The notes under the pieces: generated by a model
Databases searched by the model: none
What the model was told of the DNA's origin: nothing
Seen by the model: the letters and a program-made list of their open reading frames with translations, nothing else
Made by a program: the position numbers and the translations under genes
IMG/VR virus record: IMGVR_UViG_3300000545_000003
Span: 1-29,436 of that record
Source: a virus
Strand: one strand, 5' to 3'
DNA: 29,436 nucleotides
Part shown: positions 20,430-28,723 of the stretch, in pieces
Layout of the letters: every line of letters begins with the position of its first letter
Numbering within the stretch: position 1 is the stretch's first letter

Positions 20430-23027
20430 TTATTCCAGAATACGCGCGTTCTCAACCGCATATCCCATTTGTCCAGTACCGTGCGCTTTCAACATTTCTA
20501 GTGTATTGATTTTGGATATGTCACCATTGTCACACAGAATGTCAATTGCCCTCTTGATTGCTTTGCTAGCGCCTATCTTGTCATTCTTGAATGCAGCTAG
20601 GTTATGAAGCCTATTGCTAAGGTATGCGTATGGGATGATTTTTGCCTCGTGCAGTTTGGCACCATAAGAGCCTGTAGTGTTTGCCGCAACATCTTGCCAG
20701 TTGCCCACAATCCAGCGCTTGATAGCGGCCTTCACTGAAATAACTTGCTTCGTTTCATCCGTTTCAACTTGCCCGATATCACCAGCTGTAAATCGAGTCT
20801 GCATATTGTGGGCATCCGCACTAGCGGCCGCTATCGCCCAAGTTGCCATTGACTCGGTTATGATTGGACTAACAAAGTTAACACCCACTGCGACTAGCGC
20901 GGCTAGACGCAATGCTTTGAAGTGCGTTCGGCTCCATAGCTCCAATTCAACGTCGCGCAAATCTTCCAAGTTCTGTTTCGCGTCAATGAAGCCGCTGAAG
21001 TCCTTCATTAGACGATATGCGGTATCGTCTAACTTGACTTCAATGCGTTGATTAGACTTGCTAAGTGCTAAGCAATGGGCAGCCAATGTGGCAAGCGATT
21101 GAATGAGTGCATTGTCTGGATACACCTTAGCACAATGTTCATTCAATGGCGGTTTCTTACCCTTGTAATCAAGAATCATGAAACGTGGAATCAAACCCTC
21201 AGATACAACGTTTTCGCTCAATACGTTATAGAACTTGGTAGGGGTAGACTCGCCAATGAACGTCAAGGCTGGCGATTGAATGTCTGAAGTATTGCGCTCT
21301 ACATGGCTGTATGCTGAACTTCTAAGCACCTGATTAGGTCCAGACAAGTTATACAGGTCTAGCAATGTCCTAAATATGCCTTGCATATTATTGCTGCTGC
21401 TATTGCCTTTTCTGCCAGACATCTCAAGATATTGGCCAAACTCTTTACTGACTACTACAAAGCTTTTGGTATTGCTGCTAGCCATGTATCGCAATAGCCC
21501 TTGCGATGACGCCGCATCACCGAACCCTGCAAACTCGGATGCCGCAGGGACACTCTCACATATTACATTGATTAGTTTTGAAATACCACTAGCTAACGCT
21601 TCCTTACCGTTGCCAGTCTTAGCCAGTATCACACCATACATGTTCAGCCCTGTATTTGATATGGTGTAAGAACGGCCAGAAATACCAGCCATTAATCCGA
21701 TTGCACCCATGAGTGCAACTTCCGCAATAGGCCGTGGGGATGATTTGTAAATGTACGTTGCAATATCGCCTATCAGTCCTTCGGGAAACTGATATGCAGG
21801 ATTAGTATACAGTACAGGCTGGTTTAGATAATCGTAAGAATGCTTAACGTCGCTTATGCTGACTAGACTACCATTTGGATTTACATAATGAGCATAGCCA
21901 TTGACGTGAGCATGACCGTTGACGTGCTCATTCGAGCTCGCCACGGCGCCTACAGCGGCCGTAGGCTGCAATCGGTTGGCGAGGTTAGGCAACCCTGGCC
22001 ATTGCCCGCTGACGGCTAGCACGCGCTGGCGTTCGGCTTCGCGATCGCGGTCAAGCCGCGCGGCTTGCTTAGCCTCGACATCTAACCGCTGTAGCTCACG
22101 CTGACGCTCGATTTCCGCGGCTTGTTCAAGCGCTAGCCTTTCCGCGGCTTGTTCTTGTTCTTCCCTGAGTTGAGCTACCAGCGCTTGTGTTTGATTGTAA
22201 ATCGCATCTAGATTGATTGGTGGTGGTAACCTATCAAACGCACGATTTAGCATCCAACCTACATAGTCCTTTCGCTTAGCCTTTGGACGCTTGCCCAAAT
22301 AACTAGTGCGAAACATACGCACGATTTGCTCTTTGCTTTGTGTGTAGTAAGCCAGGATATCAATCAGTGCAAAGTCGGCTTCACTTTGTGACTGATATAA
22401 GCCTTGCCATACACCTTTGAATAGTAAATCGTACTTCTCACCATTAGATGCACGCAACGCCATAGCGTGCACTTCATTGTCGCTATAGGACGCTTCAGAA
22501 TCGCCAGTGTAACATTCAATTACACCGTTGCTTTTACCAAGGTGTCCCCATAGCGATTCTAAAGCTTGCCCACAATCTACAATCGGCTTATTCCAGTGAA
22601 CGTTGCCCGTCATAGTCATATATCGTAGTGATGAATACACTTCGACTTTATGGCGACGTCTGCCGGATGGCACATTACCCTTTACGATAATGTGCAAACC
22701 CTTACCGCTTGGGCTTATCTCAGCATAGCTATTGAATGTTGTGCATACCTGTTGCTGCAGTATGCGTGCAGTTGCATCACCGTTAGCATAGTCCAAATCG
22801 ATGAATGCATAATCGTCTGATTCGGTTAGTACAAACCCTATGCCTGATAAGTCACTTCGTTTTGAAGCTGCAACGCATTGCTCGAATGTTGCCCAAGTGT
22901 CAGGCTTATTGACCGATGCAAAGTGACCCGTATGAACATTGATTGGATGTTTAACACCATTTTCGTCTCGCCAAACAACCCATTGCGCGAGCCTACGTAG
23001 CTCTAGCGGTATGGATTCAAAACCCAT
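20430..23027 (-). CDS. Primase-polymerase / DUF3987 helicase
   Basis: About 865 residues from the ATG at 23027, overlapping the HTH stop by 11 bases. The N-terminal domain is a primase-polymerase of the archaeo-eukaryotic type: IPLELRRLAQWVVW (6-19), FIDLD with D77 and D79, SPSGKGLHI with H112, and KVEVYSSLRYMTMTGN with E129. A helical linker region follows (SQSEADFALIDILAYYTQS), then a coiled coil (about 280-335), an odd repeat (HVNGHAHVNGYAHYVN, 368-383), and the DUF3987 helicase with Walker A AKTGNGKEAL (469-478). It should prime and unwind phage DNA. Confidence 0.85.
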   Translation of the reverse strand: MGFESIPLELRRLAQWVVWRDENGVKHPINVHTGHFASVNKPDTWATFEQCVAASKRSDLSGIGFVLTESDDYAFIDLDYANGDATARILQQQVCTTFNSYAEISPSGKGLHIIVKGNVPSGRRRHKVEVYSSLRYMTMTGNVHWNKPIVDCGQALESLWGHLGKSNGVIECYTGDSEASYSDNEVHAMALRASNGEKYDLLFKGVWQGLYQSQSEADFALIDILAYYTQSKEQIVRMFRTSYLGKRPKAKRKDYVGWMLNRAFDRLPPPINLDAIYNQTQALVAQLREEQEQAAERLALEQAAEIERQRELQRLDVEAKQAARLDRDREAERQRVLAVSGQWPGLPNLANRLQPTAAVGAVASSNEHVNGHAHVNGYAHYVNPNGSLVSISDVKHSYDYLNQPVLYTNPAYQFPEGLIGDIATYIYKSSPRPIAEVALMGAIGLMAGISGRSYTISNTGLNMYGVILAKTGNGKEALASGISKLINVICESVPAASEFAGFGDAASSQGLLRYMASSNTKSFVVVSKEFGQYLEMSGRKGNSSSNNMQGIFRTLLDLYNLSGPNQVLRSSAYSHVERNTSDIQSPALTFIGESTPTKFYNVLSENVVSEGLIPRFMILDYKGKKPPLNEHCAKVYPDNALIQSLATLAAHCLALSKSNQRIEVKLDDTAYRLMKDFSGFIDAKQNLEDLRDVELELWSRTHFKALRLAALVAVGVNFVSPIITESMATWAIAAASADAHNMQTRFTAGDIGQVETDETKQVISVKAAIKRWIVGNWQDVAANTTGSYGAKLHEAKIIPYAYLSNRLHNLAAFKNDKIGASKAIKRAIDILCDNGDISKINTLEMLKAHGTGQMGYAVENARILE

Positions 23028-23211
23028 GCTTTCGCAAACCTTCGTCAAGGATGTTGTAGCGCGATACTGTCATATCGGTTGCTATACCGTTAGCAATCTC
23101 TCTTATAGTTTGTCGATTGACTCCTAACTCGCGCTCCATTTGTACGAAGCTCCACTCATATTTCCCTTTTGCCAAGTTTATCCGCAATGCTAGATGTTTC
23201 ATGTCAATCAC
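23017..23211 (-). CDS. Cro/CI-like HTH regulator
   Basis: 64 residues from a GTG at 23211, preferred over the ATG at 23202 because GGGAGG lies eight bases upstream. The centre is a helix-turn-helix (SFVQMERELGVNRQTIREIANG, about residues 21-42) of the XRE type; no oligomerisation or protease domain is present. It heads the primase operon and diverges from the plus-strand recombination operon, the usual position for an early switch regulator. It may bind the ATAC/GTAT or TTGAC/GTCAA sites nearby (inference). Confidence 0.75.
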   Translation of the reverse strand: MIDMKHLALRINLAKGKYEWSFVQMERELGVNRQTIREIANGIATDMTVSRYNILDEGLRKHGF

Positions 23212-23600
23212 TCGCTTTACCTCCCAACGTGGGCATGAGTGGCCCCAAACCCGAACATGAGCGCCACACTAGCACCGCATAAATGAAGCTTGCAATCTTT
23301 TCTTGCAGCCTCTACAGTCCAAAACTCGCCAGCGCTAAATGGGTCTTTTTTGACCCGAATCCGGTCAAAAGCGATAGCTCGTCAGGTTTGCTTGAAATGT
23401 AGACAAATGCGCGAAACCAGCGTACAACTTACTTTCACATACCGTATCCGCAACTCCACACAAACACTGCAAAAGTTGGCTTTTACAATACGGGTATTGC
23501 GAAAATAAAATGCCTGCAAAGTCGGATTGTGTTTGACTTGCGATTTGTGGTTGCGCTATGCAGGGGGCTAGAAAACATCATTCCGTTTTGAGAGCAGCAA
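23212..23600. promoter_or_regulatory. Divergent control region
   Basis: Carries the outward promoters of the HTH-primase operon (minus) and the recombination operon (plus). TTTTGACC/GGTCAAAA (23348-23355 with 23363-23370) and GGGTC/GACCC (23341-23345 with 23352-23356) are two stems that cannot form together. Short palindromes ATAC-C-GTAT (23439-23447) and ATAC-GG-GTAT (23488-23497) are operator candidates. I find no convincing minus-strand sigma-70 pair. Confidence 0.55.
23482..23511 (+). promoter_or_regulatory. Candidate early promoter, plus strand
   Basis: TTTACA (23482-23487), 18-base spacer, TAAAAT (23506-23511). The spacer contains the palindrome ATACGGGTAT, which could let a repressor block it. 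A weaker alternative is TTGACT (23533) with TATGCA (23557-23562). Confidence 0.5.
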
Positions 23601-24017
23601 ATGAACGCACGTGATGCATTGATACTTGAATGGCACAAAGCACAGACAACGCTAGCCCTTGCGAAAGAGGCGGAGAGCCTGTTACGCGCGCAAGTCATTG
23701 CCGCCGAGTTTCAGCCCGAACCGCTAGCCGAGGGGACGCGTACCGTCGAGCTTGGGCAAGGCTACAAGTTGAAAGCGCAATTCAAAGTCAATCGCAAATT
23801 TACGATTGACTCGGATGCGCTGATTGACTTCCTGGCATCGCTAAATGACAGTGAGCAAGCGCTTGAAATAAGCGAAAAGATTGTACGATGGAAAGCGGAG
23901 TTATCCCTATCCTTTTACCGTACACTACCCGCTCATTTTCGCGATATATTTGACGCGCTCATCGTTGCAAAGGATGATATGCCAACTCTAGAGCTAGTGA
24001 TTCCCACATTGGAGTAA
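23601..24017 (+). CDS. Small conserved phage protein, unknown
   Basis: A 138-residue protein. The first 35 residues are helical (LILEWHKAQTTLALAKEAESLL). The middle has the string LGQGYKLKAQFKVNRKF. The rest is helical with a hydrophobic end (LVIPTLE). This layout is common beside Sak4-like ATPases in phages, but I know no confirmed function. It is the first gene of the plus-strand operon, five bases before the ATPase start. Confidence 0.6.
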   Translation: MNARDALILEWHKAQTTLALAKEAESLLRAQVIAAEFQPEPLAEGTRTVELGQGYKLKAQFKVNRKFTIDSDALIDFLASLNDSEQALEISEKIVRWKAELSLSFYRTLPAHFRDIFDALIVAKDDMPTLELVIPTLE

Positions 24018-24022
24018 AGTCA

Positions 24023-24739
24023 ATGCAAGCCTCGCAACTCAAGCCGGCAAACGAGCTCGCGAAACGCTACGGTGTAAAAGCGATTATCTTCGGTGCCCCT
24101 GGGTCCGGCAAAACGCCACTCGTGGCGACCGCTCCACGCCCCGTAATGCTCGTAACCGAGCCGGGTATGCTGAGCATGCGCCACGCTACGATTCCAGCCT
24201 GGGAAGCTTACACAGCGGCGCGCATTGTCGAGTTTATGGAATGGGTTGCAAAGTCAAAAGAGCTTGGCTCATTCGATACTGTAGCCATTGACTCACTTAG
24301 CAATATCGCTGAAATATTCCTAGCTGAAGAAATGCCCAAAAATAAACATGGGCTTAAGGCTTATGGCGCGATGTCCGAGCGTGTCATGCAAGTATGTGGG
24401 CTACTCTATTATATGCCCCAAAAGCATATCGTAATGATTGCGAAACAAACGCAAGTCGAAAACGGTAAGCAGACACTAATCCAAGATGGCCAAGTGACAT
24501 ACGAGAGTGTGATGCAACGCAGGCCGCACTTTCCGGGCAAGGATTTGAACGTCAAAATCCCACACCTGTTTGATGATGTATTGCACTTAGGCGAGGCAAG
24601 TGTGCCAGGCCAACCCAGGCCAGTTAAAGCGCTACGCACAAAAGAGATTCCCGAAGTATTCGCGCGTGATAGGGCCGGTAATCTAGCTGAACTAGAGCCC
24701 CCTGATTTGACACTACTATTTGCTAAAGCAATGCAGTAA
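24023..24739 (+). CDS. P-loop ATPase, Sak4-like (AAA_24)
   Basis: A 238-residue RecA-fold ATPase with Walker A GAPGSGKT (24-31) and Walker B FDTVAIDS (D90-S91); a later GLLYYMPQKHIVMIAKQT strand follows. It fits the Sak4/AAA_24 family of single-strand annealing or RecA-like phage recombinases. GGAG lies eight bases before the ATG, at the end of the preceding gene. It is followed by a DUF669 protein, a nuclease and a helicase, a typical recombination set. It probably pairs or loads DNA during phage replication. Confidence 0.82.
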   Translation: MQASQLKPANELAKRYGVKAIIFGAPGSGKTPLVATAPRPVMLVTEPGMLSMRHATIPAWEAYTAARIVEFMEWVAKSKELGSFDTVAIDSLSNIAEIFLAEEMPKNKHGLKAYGAMSERVMQVCGLLYYMPQKHIVMIAKQTQVENGKQTLIQDGQVTYESVMQRRPHFPGKDLNVKIPHLFDDVLHLGEASVPGQPRPVKALRTKEIPEVFARDRAGNLAELEPPDLTLLFAKAMQ

Positions 24740-24753
24740 GGATATAGGACAAC

Positions 24754-25437
24754 ATGAAACTACAAACCACATTCGACGCAACGCAATACGACCCTACGCA
24801 AGGTGGTGGGCAACTACCGCTTGGCCGGCATCCGGTAGTGATTGAGACAAGCGAAGTCAAAGCTTCCAAGGCTGGCGATAGCGGCTACTTGCAACTCAAC
24901 TTACGCGTCACCGAAGGTCCAGCGGTTGGCGAAACGGGACCGATGCGATTCAACCTGTATCACTCGAATGCTAAAACAGTTGAGATTGCACACAAACAAC
25001 TGTCCGCGGTATGCCATGTGACTGGAGTGTTTGCACTGAGCGATTCGGCTCAACTCCATAATATTCCATTTGTAGTCGAAGTAGGTGCGCAGTCCGACCC
25101 CAAATATACCGAAGTCAAGCGCGTCTATGATATGCGCGGCAATGAACCGCACCGTCAAGGTACCGGCGCGCAACAAGGGGCTGCGCAACCTCAGCAAGCC
25201 CAAGCGCCGCAGCAAGCCGCGCCAGCTCAAGCGCCAGCTCAAGCGGCACCCTGGGGAGCGCCACAGCAAGCCCCTACACAGCCAGCGCCAGGGGTTGCAC
25301 CGCAGACATGGGGCCAACCTGCACAGCAACCGCAGCAAGCCGCACAACCTGCGACAGCGCCAGCATGGGGCCAAACACCGAGCGGAGCGCCAGCCTCACA
25401 ACCCAATGGCGCACCCCCATGGGGCCAGCCCCGCTAA
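24754..25437 (+). CDS. DUF669-type ssDNA-binding protein with disordered tail
   Basis: A 227-residue protein. Residues 1-130 show the DUF669 pattern (GQLPLGRHPVVIETSEVKAS, YLQLNLRVTEGPAVGETG, TVEIAHKQLSAVCHVTGV). Such proteins follow Sak4 ATPases and are proposed ssDNA-binding partners. The C-terminal 95 residues are disordered, Gln/Pro/Ala-rich, with four Trp-Gly units (PWGAPQQ, TWGQPAQQ, AWGQTP, PWGQPR). Unlike bacterial SSB it ends in Pro-Arg, not an acidic DDDIPF tip. AGGA precedes the start. Confidence 0.72.
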   Translation: MKLQTTFDATQYDPTQGGGQLPLGRHPVVIETSEVKASKAGDSGYLQLNLRVTEGPAVGETGPMRFNLYHSNAKTVEIAHKQLSAVCHVTGVFALSDSAQLHNIPFVVEVGAQSDPKYTEVKRVYDMRGNEPHRQGTGAQQGAAQPQQAQAPQQAAPAQAPAQAAPWGAPQQAPTQPAPGVAPQTWGQPAQQPQQAAQPATAPAWGQTPSGAPASQPNGAPPWGQPR

Positions 25438-25465
25438 TCGATTCGTACTACCACTAGTCTGGACA

Positions 25466-25500
25466 AACACCGTAGCTTGACAACCTACGGTGTTTTCGTT
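25466..25500 (+). terminator. Intrinsic terminator, plus strand
   Basis: A 10-bp perfect stem (25466-25475 with 25485-25494), 9-base loop and a tract TTTTCGTTTT. It divides the operon between the ssDNA-binding protein and the nuclease, so the downstream genes are expressed through read-through or from another promoter. Confidence 0.82.
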
Positions 25501-25512
25501 TTGGGTTACTAA

Positions 25513-26445
25513 ATGACAAAGCTAGATACACCTGGCATGCAAACCGCGATAGCCAATCGGGTATATGCAGACATTGCCAACCATAGTATTCGAGCGTATG
25601 CCAATGAACACCGCAACCATTTAGGCGCAAGTCAAATAGGGGACTCATGCAGCCGCAAGCTTTGGTATATTTTCCGCTGGTGTTTCAAAGCTAAGTTCAA
25701 AGTTACTGACCCGAAAACTCAGCAAATCGATATAGAAAAGACGCAAGCCAATCATGGTCGCATGATGCGTCTATTCAATCGAGGACATGCCGAAGAGGCA
25801 AATATTCTCGAGTGGCTAAAAGGTATAGGCGCTCAAGTGTGGGCACATGATGAGAGTGGAGAACAGTTTCGCATTCAAGACATACTAGGTCACTTTGGTG
25901 GTTCTCTTGACGGTATATGCATACTGCCAAAAGAGTATGACATACGCGAACCTGTATTACTCGAGTTCAAAACAAATGGCTCACACAAAGCTTTCAAAGC
26001 ATTGCTAGATGAGGGTATGCAGAAGGCTAAGCCACAACACTATGCACAAATATGTGTGTACGGCGCCGAGCCTAAGTATGACTTATCGCATTGCCTCTAC
26101 ATCGTAGTCAATAAAAGCGATGATGAGCTGTACATTGAAGTGGTCAAACTTAATCAAAATGTCAGTAAGCAAATGCGTGCTAAGGCGGAGCAAATCATAC
26201 TATCTCAGGAAGCTCCGCCTAGACTAAGTGACAATCCCACATACTGGGAATGCAAGTTCTGTGATGCATTCGACATATGTCATAAGGATGCATTACCCGA
26301 ACGTAACTGTAGATCATGCGTTAATGTGCAACCCGTGGACAATGCTAGGTGGTATTGCCATATGCACACTAACATCATACCGCACGATTTTATCCCAAAG
26401 GCTTGCGATGGCTACCAGCCTGTAACAGTGATTCGTAAAAAGTAG
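25513..26445 (+). CDS. Cas4/RecB-like nuclease with Fe-S cluster motif
   Basis: A 310-residue PD-(D/E)XK nuclease. The order is GHAEE (91-95), GGSLDG with D133, then LEFKT with E151 and K153. The N-terminal C46 and the C-terminal C247, C250 and C256 match the one-plus-three Cys pattern that holds a 4Fe-4S cluster in Cas4 and AddB. A second Cys/His group (C266, C269, C282, H285) may bind zinc. It should resect DNA ends for recombination. It follows a terminator and precedes the helicase by nine bases. Confidence 0.82.
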   Translation: MTKLDTPGMQTAIANRVYADIANHSIRAYANEHRNHLGASQIGDSCSRKLWYIFRWCFKAKFKVTDPKTQQIDIEKTQANHGRMMRLFNRGHAEEANILEWLKGIGAQVWAHDESGEQFRIQDILGHFGGSLDGICILPKEYDIREPVLLEFKTNGSHKAFKALLDEGMQKAKPQHYAQICVYGAEPKYDLSHCLYIVVNKSDDELYIEVVKLNQNVSKQMRAKAEQIILSQEAPPRLSDNPTYWECKFCDAFDICHKDALPERNCRSCVNVQPVDNARWYCHMHTNIIPHDFIPKACDGYQPVTVIRKK

Positions 26446-26454
26446 GCTCCGCCG

Positions 26455-28059
26455 ATGTACACCTTACGTTACTACCAAGAGGAATGCGTTTGGAGCATTT
26501 TCGATTACTTTGAACGTAAGGGTGGAAATCCAGTATGCGCATTGCCAACCGGAACCGGCAAAGCACTATGCATTGCTGAGTTTCTTAGACGCGTGTTTGT
26601 GCAGTGGCCATCGCAACGCGTTGTCATGTTGACTCACGTAAAAGAGCTAATAGAACAAAACGCAAATCACTTACAGCAAGTCTGGCCTACTGCACCGCTT
26701 GGTATCTATTCTGCTGGACTCAATAGCCGCGATTGCATCATGCCGATTCTATTCGGTGGTGTGCAGTCTGTAGCACCTGCATTGAAGCGTAAGGCGGACT
26801 GCTTTGGCTGGCGAGACTTAGTCATTATCGATGAAGCGCACTTGCTTAGTGATTCGCAAGATTCGATGTATCAGTTTGTGATTGCACAGTTACGCGCAAT
26901 CAACCCGTTGCTAAAAGTGATTGGCTTCACTGCAACCCCATATCGAATGCGTATGGGTCTTATTACTGACAACGGGATTTTCACTGACATATGTTACGAC
27001 ATCACAAACTTTGATAGCTTCAATCGGTTGATAGCCGAAGGTTTTCTAGCGCCCTTGATTGCGCGTCCTACGCGTACTGAAATCGACGTGTCGAATGTGG
27101 GCATCACAGCGGGCGAGTTCAATCAAAAGCAACTCGAGAAAGCGGTTGATACCGATAGCGTCGTATTCAATGCTGTAAAGGAAATGACTGAACTCGGATA
27201 CGACAGAAAATCGTGGCTAGTGTTTGCGAGTGGTATAGATAACACTGAACATGTTTCGAGCGTCATTCAACATTATGGCTTAGACGTGCTACCCGTTCAC
27301 TCGAAGCTATCCAACCGGCTGAATAAAGAACGCCTGGACGCATTTAGAGCGGGCGAACTACGTGGCATCGTGAGCGGGCAAAAGCTGACAACCGGATTTG
27401 ACCATCCTCCGATTGATTTTATCGCCGATTTAAATCCGACTCTCAGCCCTGGAAAGCACGTGCAAAAATATGGCCGTGGAACGCGCCCGAGTGAAGGTAA
27501 GGCTAACTGTTTGGTCGCAGATTTTGCGGGCAACGTAAAGCGACTTGGGCCTATCAATGACCCTAAAATACCGCGTAAGCCAGGCGAGCAAGGCGGAGAA
27601 GCGCCCGTCAAGATTTGCGATGCGTGCGGCGTCTATAATCACGCGAGCGCCCGACAATGCATCGCATGCGGTCAACCCTTTTCATTCGAAACTAAGCTAT
27701 TTGCGACCGCTGGCCACGATGCACCGATGCGTACCGATTCGCCCGTTGTCGAGTATTTCAATGTGCAGAAAGTGATTTACAATCTGCATGAGAAACGCAG
27801 TCAAGGTGCGCTGACTAAACCGCCATCTATCAAAGTTAGTTACTTCTGCGGTTTGAATATGTTTAATGAGTATGTGCTACTTGAGCATGGTGGCTTTGCC
27901 GCCAAGCGTTCGCGCGAGTGGTGGCGTCAACGCCATGCAGAGGACCCTCCTGCAACTACCTACCAAGCACTTGCCCGGGTGTCTGAACTACGCATGCCTA
28001 AACGCATACGTGTATGGACAAACAAACCGTATCCTGAAATCTTGAGTGCAGAGTGGTGA
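26455..28059 (+). CDS. SF2 DEAH-box helicase, altered Walker A
   Basis: A 534-residue helicase. Motif I is PTGTGKAL (31-38), motif II DEAH (126-129), motif III TAT (159-161), motif V LTTGFDHP (311-318) and motif VI QKYGRGTR (337-344). A C-terminal zinc finger has C388, C391, C402 and C405. It resembles UvsW/RecG-type branch-migration or unwinding enzymes. Residue 37 of the P-loop is Ala, where Thr or Ser normally contacts magnesium, so ATPase activity may be weak or absent. Stop and next start overlap. Confidence 0.83.
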   Translation: MYTLRYYQEECVWSIFDYFERKGGNPVCALPTGTGKALCIAEFLRRVFVQWPSQRVVMLTHVKELIEQNANHLQQVWPTAPLGIYSAGLNSRDCIMPILFGGVQSVAPALKRKADCFGWRDLVIIDEAHLLSDSQDSMYQFVIAQLRAINPLLKVIGFTATPYRMRMGLITDNGIFTDICYDITNFDSFNRLIAEGFLAPLIARPTRTEIDVSNVGITAGEFNQKQLEKAVDTDSVVFNAVKEMTELGYDRKSWLVFASGIDNTEHVSSVIQHYGLDVLPVHSKLSNRLNKERLDAFRAGELRGIVSGQKLTTGFDHPPIDFIADLNPTLSPGKHVQKYGRGTRPSEGKANCLVADFAGNVKRLGPINDPKIPRKPGEQGGEAPVKICDACGVYNHASARQCIACGQPFSFETKLFATAGHDAPMRTDSPVVEYFNVQKVIYNLHEKRSQGALTKPPSIKVSYFCGLNMFNEYVLLEHGGFAAKRSREWWRQRHAEDPPATTYQALARVSELRMPKRIRVWTNKPYPEILSAEW

Positions 28060-28250
28060 TGACAACCAAAACAGAAGCTGAAAAGCACCTAAAAAGCATT
28101 GCTGAATTACTAAAAAGTGCCATGCCGGATAACATGGGTTTTGCCCTATTCATGTTCAGCGATAAGACGCACTTACACTATGCATCATCAGTAAAGCGCG
28201 AAATAATGATTAAAGCTATTCGAGAGTGGCTAAGCCACGTTGAGGATTGA
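28059..28250 (+). CDS. Small conserved phage protein, unknown
   Basis: 63 residues from the ATG at 28059, which shares bases with the helicase stop (TGATG); two in-frame GTGs (28053, 28056) are less likely. It resembles a common family of short phage proteins with MGFALFMFS, a charged middle and a helix IKAIREWLSHVE at the end. The family has no known role. It is co-translated with the helicase. Confidence 0.65.
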   Translation: MTTKTEAEKHLKSIAELLKSAMPDNMGFALFMFSDKTHLHYASSVKREIMIKAIREWLSHVED

Positions 28251-28514
28251 ATGTCAAAACGCGGTGACGATTGGCAAGAGTTTGCAGTCGAAGTACATAA
28301 CCATATCGAAGTTTACACCGTTCCTCAGTATGGCGACAAAGGCAATGATTTGGCTAGTGACTACACCGCGCAAGAGTGTATCAATCAGGCAAAAAAATAT
28401 CTAACTAGGCATGGTCGCAACGCTAGACCGGAGCAAGATGCGTTAGACTTACTCAAGTGTGCACACTACATTCAACTCGCTCATGACGCATATACAAAAG
28501 AGGCTGGTGTATGA
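28251..28514 (+). CDS. Conserved phage protein, unknown
   Basis: An 87-residue protein with the conserved strings YTVPQYGDKGND and CINQAKKYLTRHGRNARPEQDALDLLKCAHYIQLAHD, a pattern I have seen in short phage proteins beside replication genes. GAGG lies five bases before the start, directly after the preceding stop. A helical regulatory or adaptor protein is likely; its function is not known to me. Confidence 0.65.
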   Translation: MSKRGDDWQEFAVEVHNHIEVYTVPQYGDKGNDLASDYTAQECINQAKKYLTRHGRNARPEQDALDLLKCAHYIQLAHDAYTKEAGV

Positions 28515-28723
28515 GTATTGAAATACAAGACTTGATAGATGAAAGTGAATGGTTGCGAAAGCGAAATCGAGAAAGCGAAACAGCAACGCACCCATGCGAT
28601 TATTGGTTTCCAACTGACTGCATGTGTAAGGGTGCATGCTCGTGTCATTGGGAAGAAAATATCGCAATACCTAAGTTGCCACCCCCAGCTATAAAGAGAA
28701 AAGCAAATGACAGTAGTCGATGA
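28511..28723 (+). CDS. Small Cys-rich protein
   Basis: A 70-residue protein starting in an ATGA overlap with the preceding gene. The N-terminal half is a charged helix (IQDLIDESEWLRKRNRE). The second half has five Cys (29, 37, 39, 43, 45) and H46, which could bind zinc. The end is basic. It overlaps the clamp start by 17 bases. Function unknown. Confidence 0.55.
   Translation: MSIEIQDLIDESEWLRKRNRESETATHPCDYWFPTDCMCKGACSCHWEENIAIPKLPPPAIKRKANDSSR

Noticed and set aside
24901-25374. 157-residue Leu/Arg/Cys-rich minus-strand frame
   Set aside because: It is the antisense of the Gln/Pro/Ala-rich tail of the ssDNA-binding protein.
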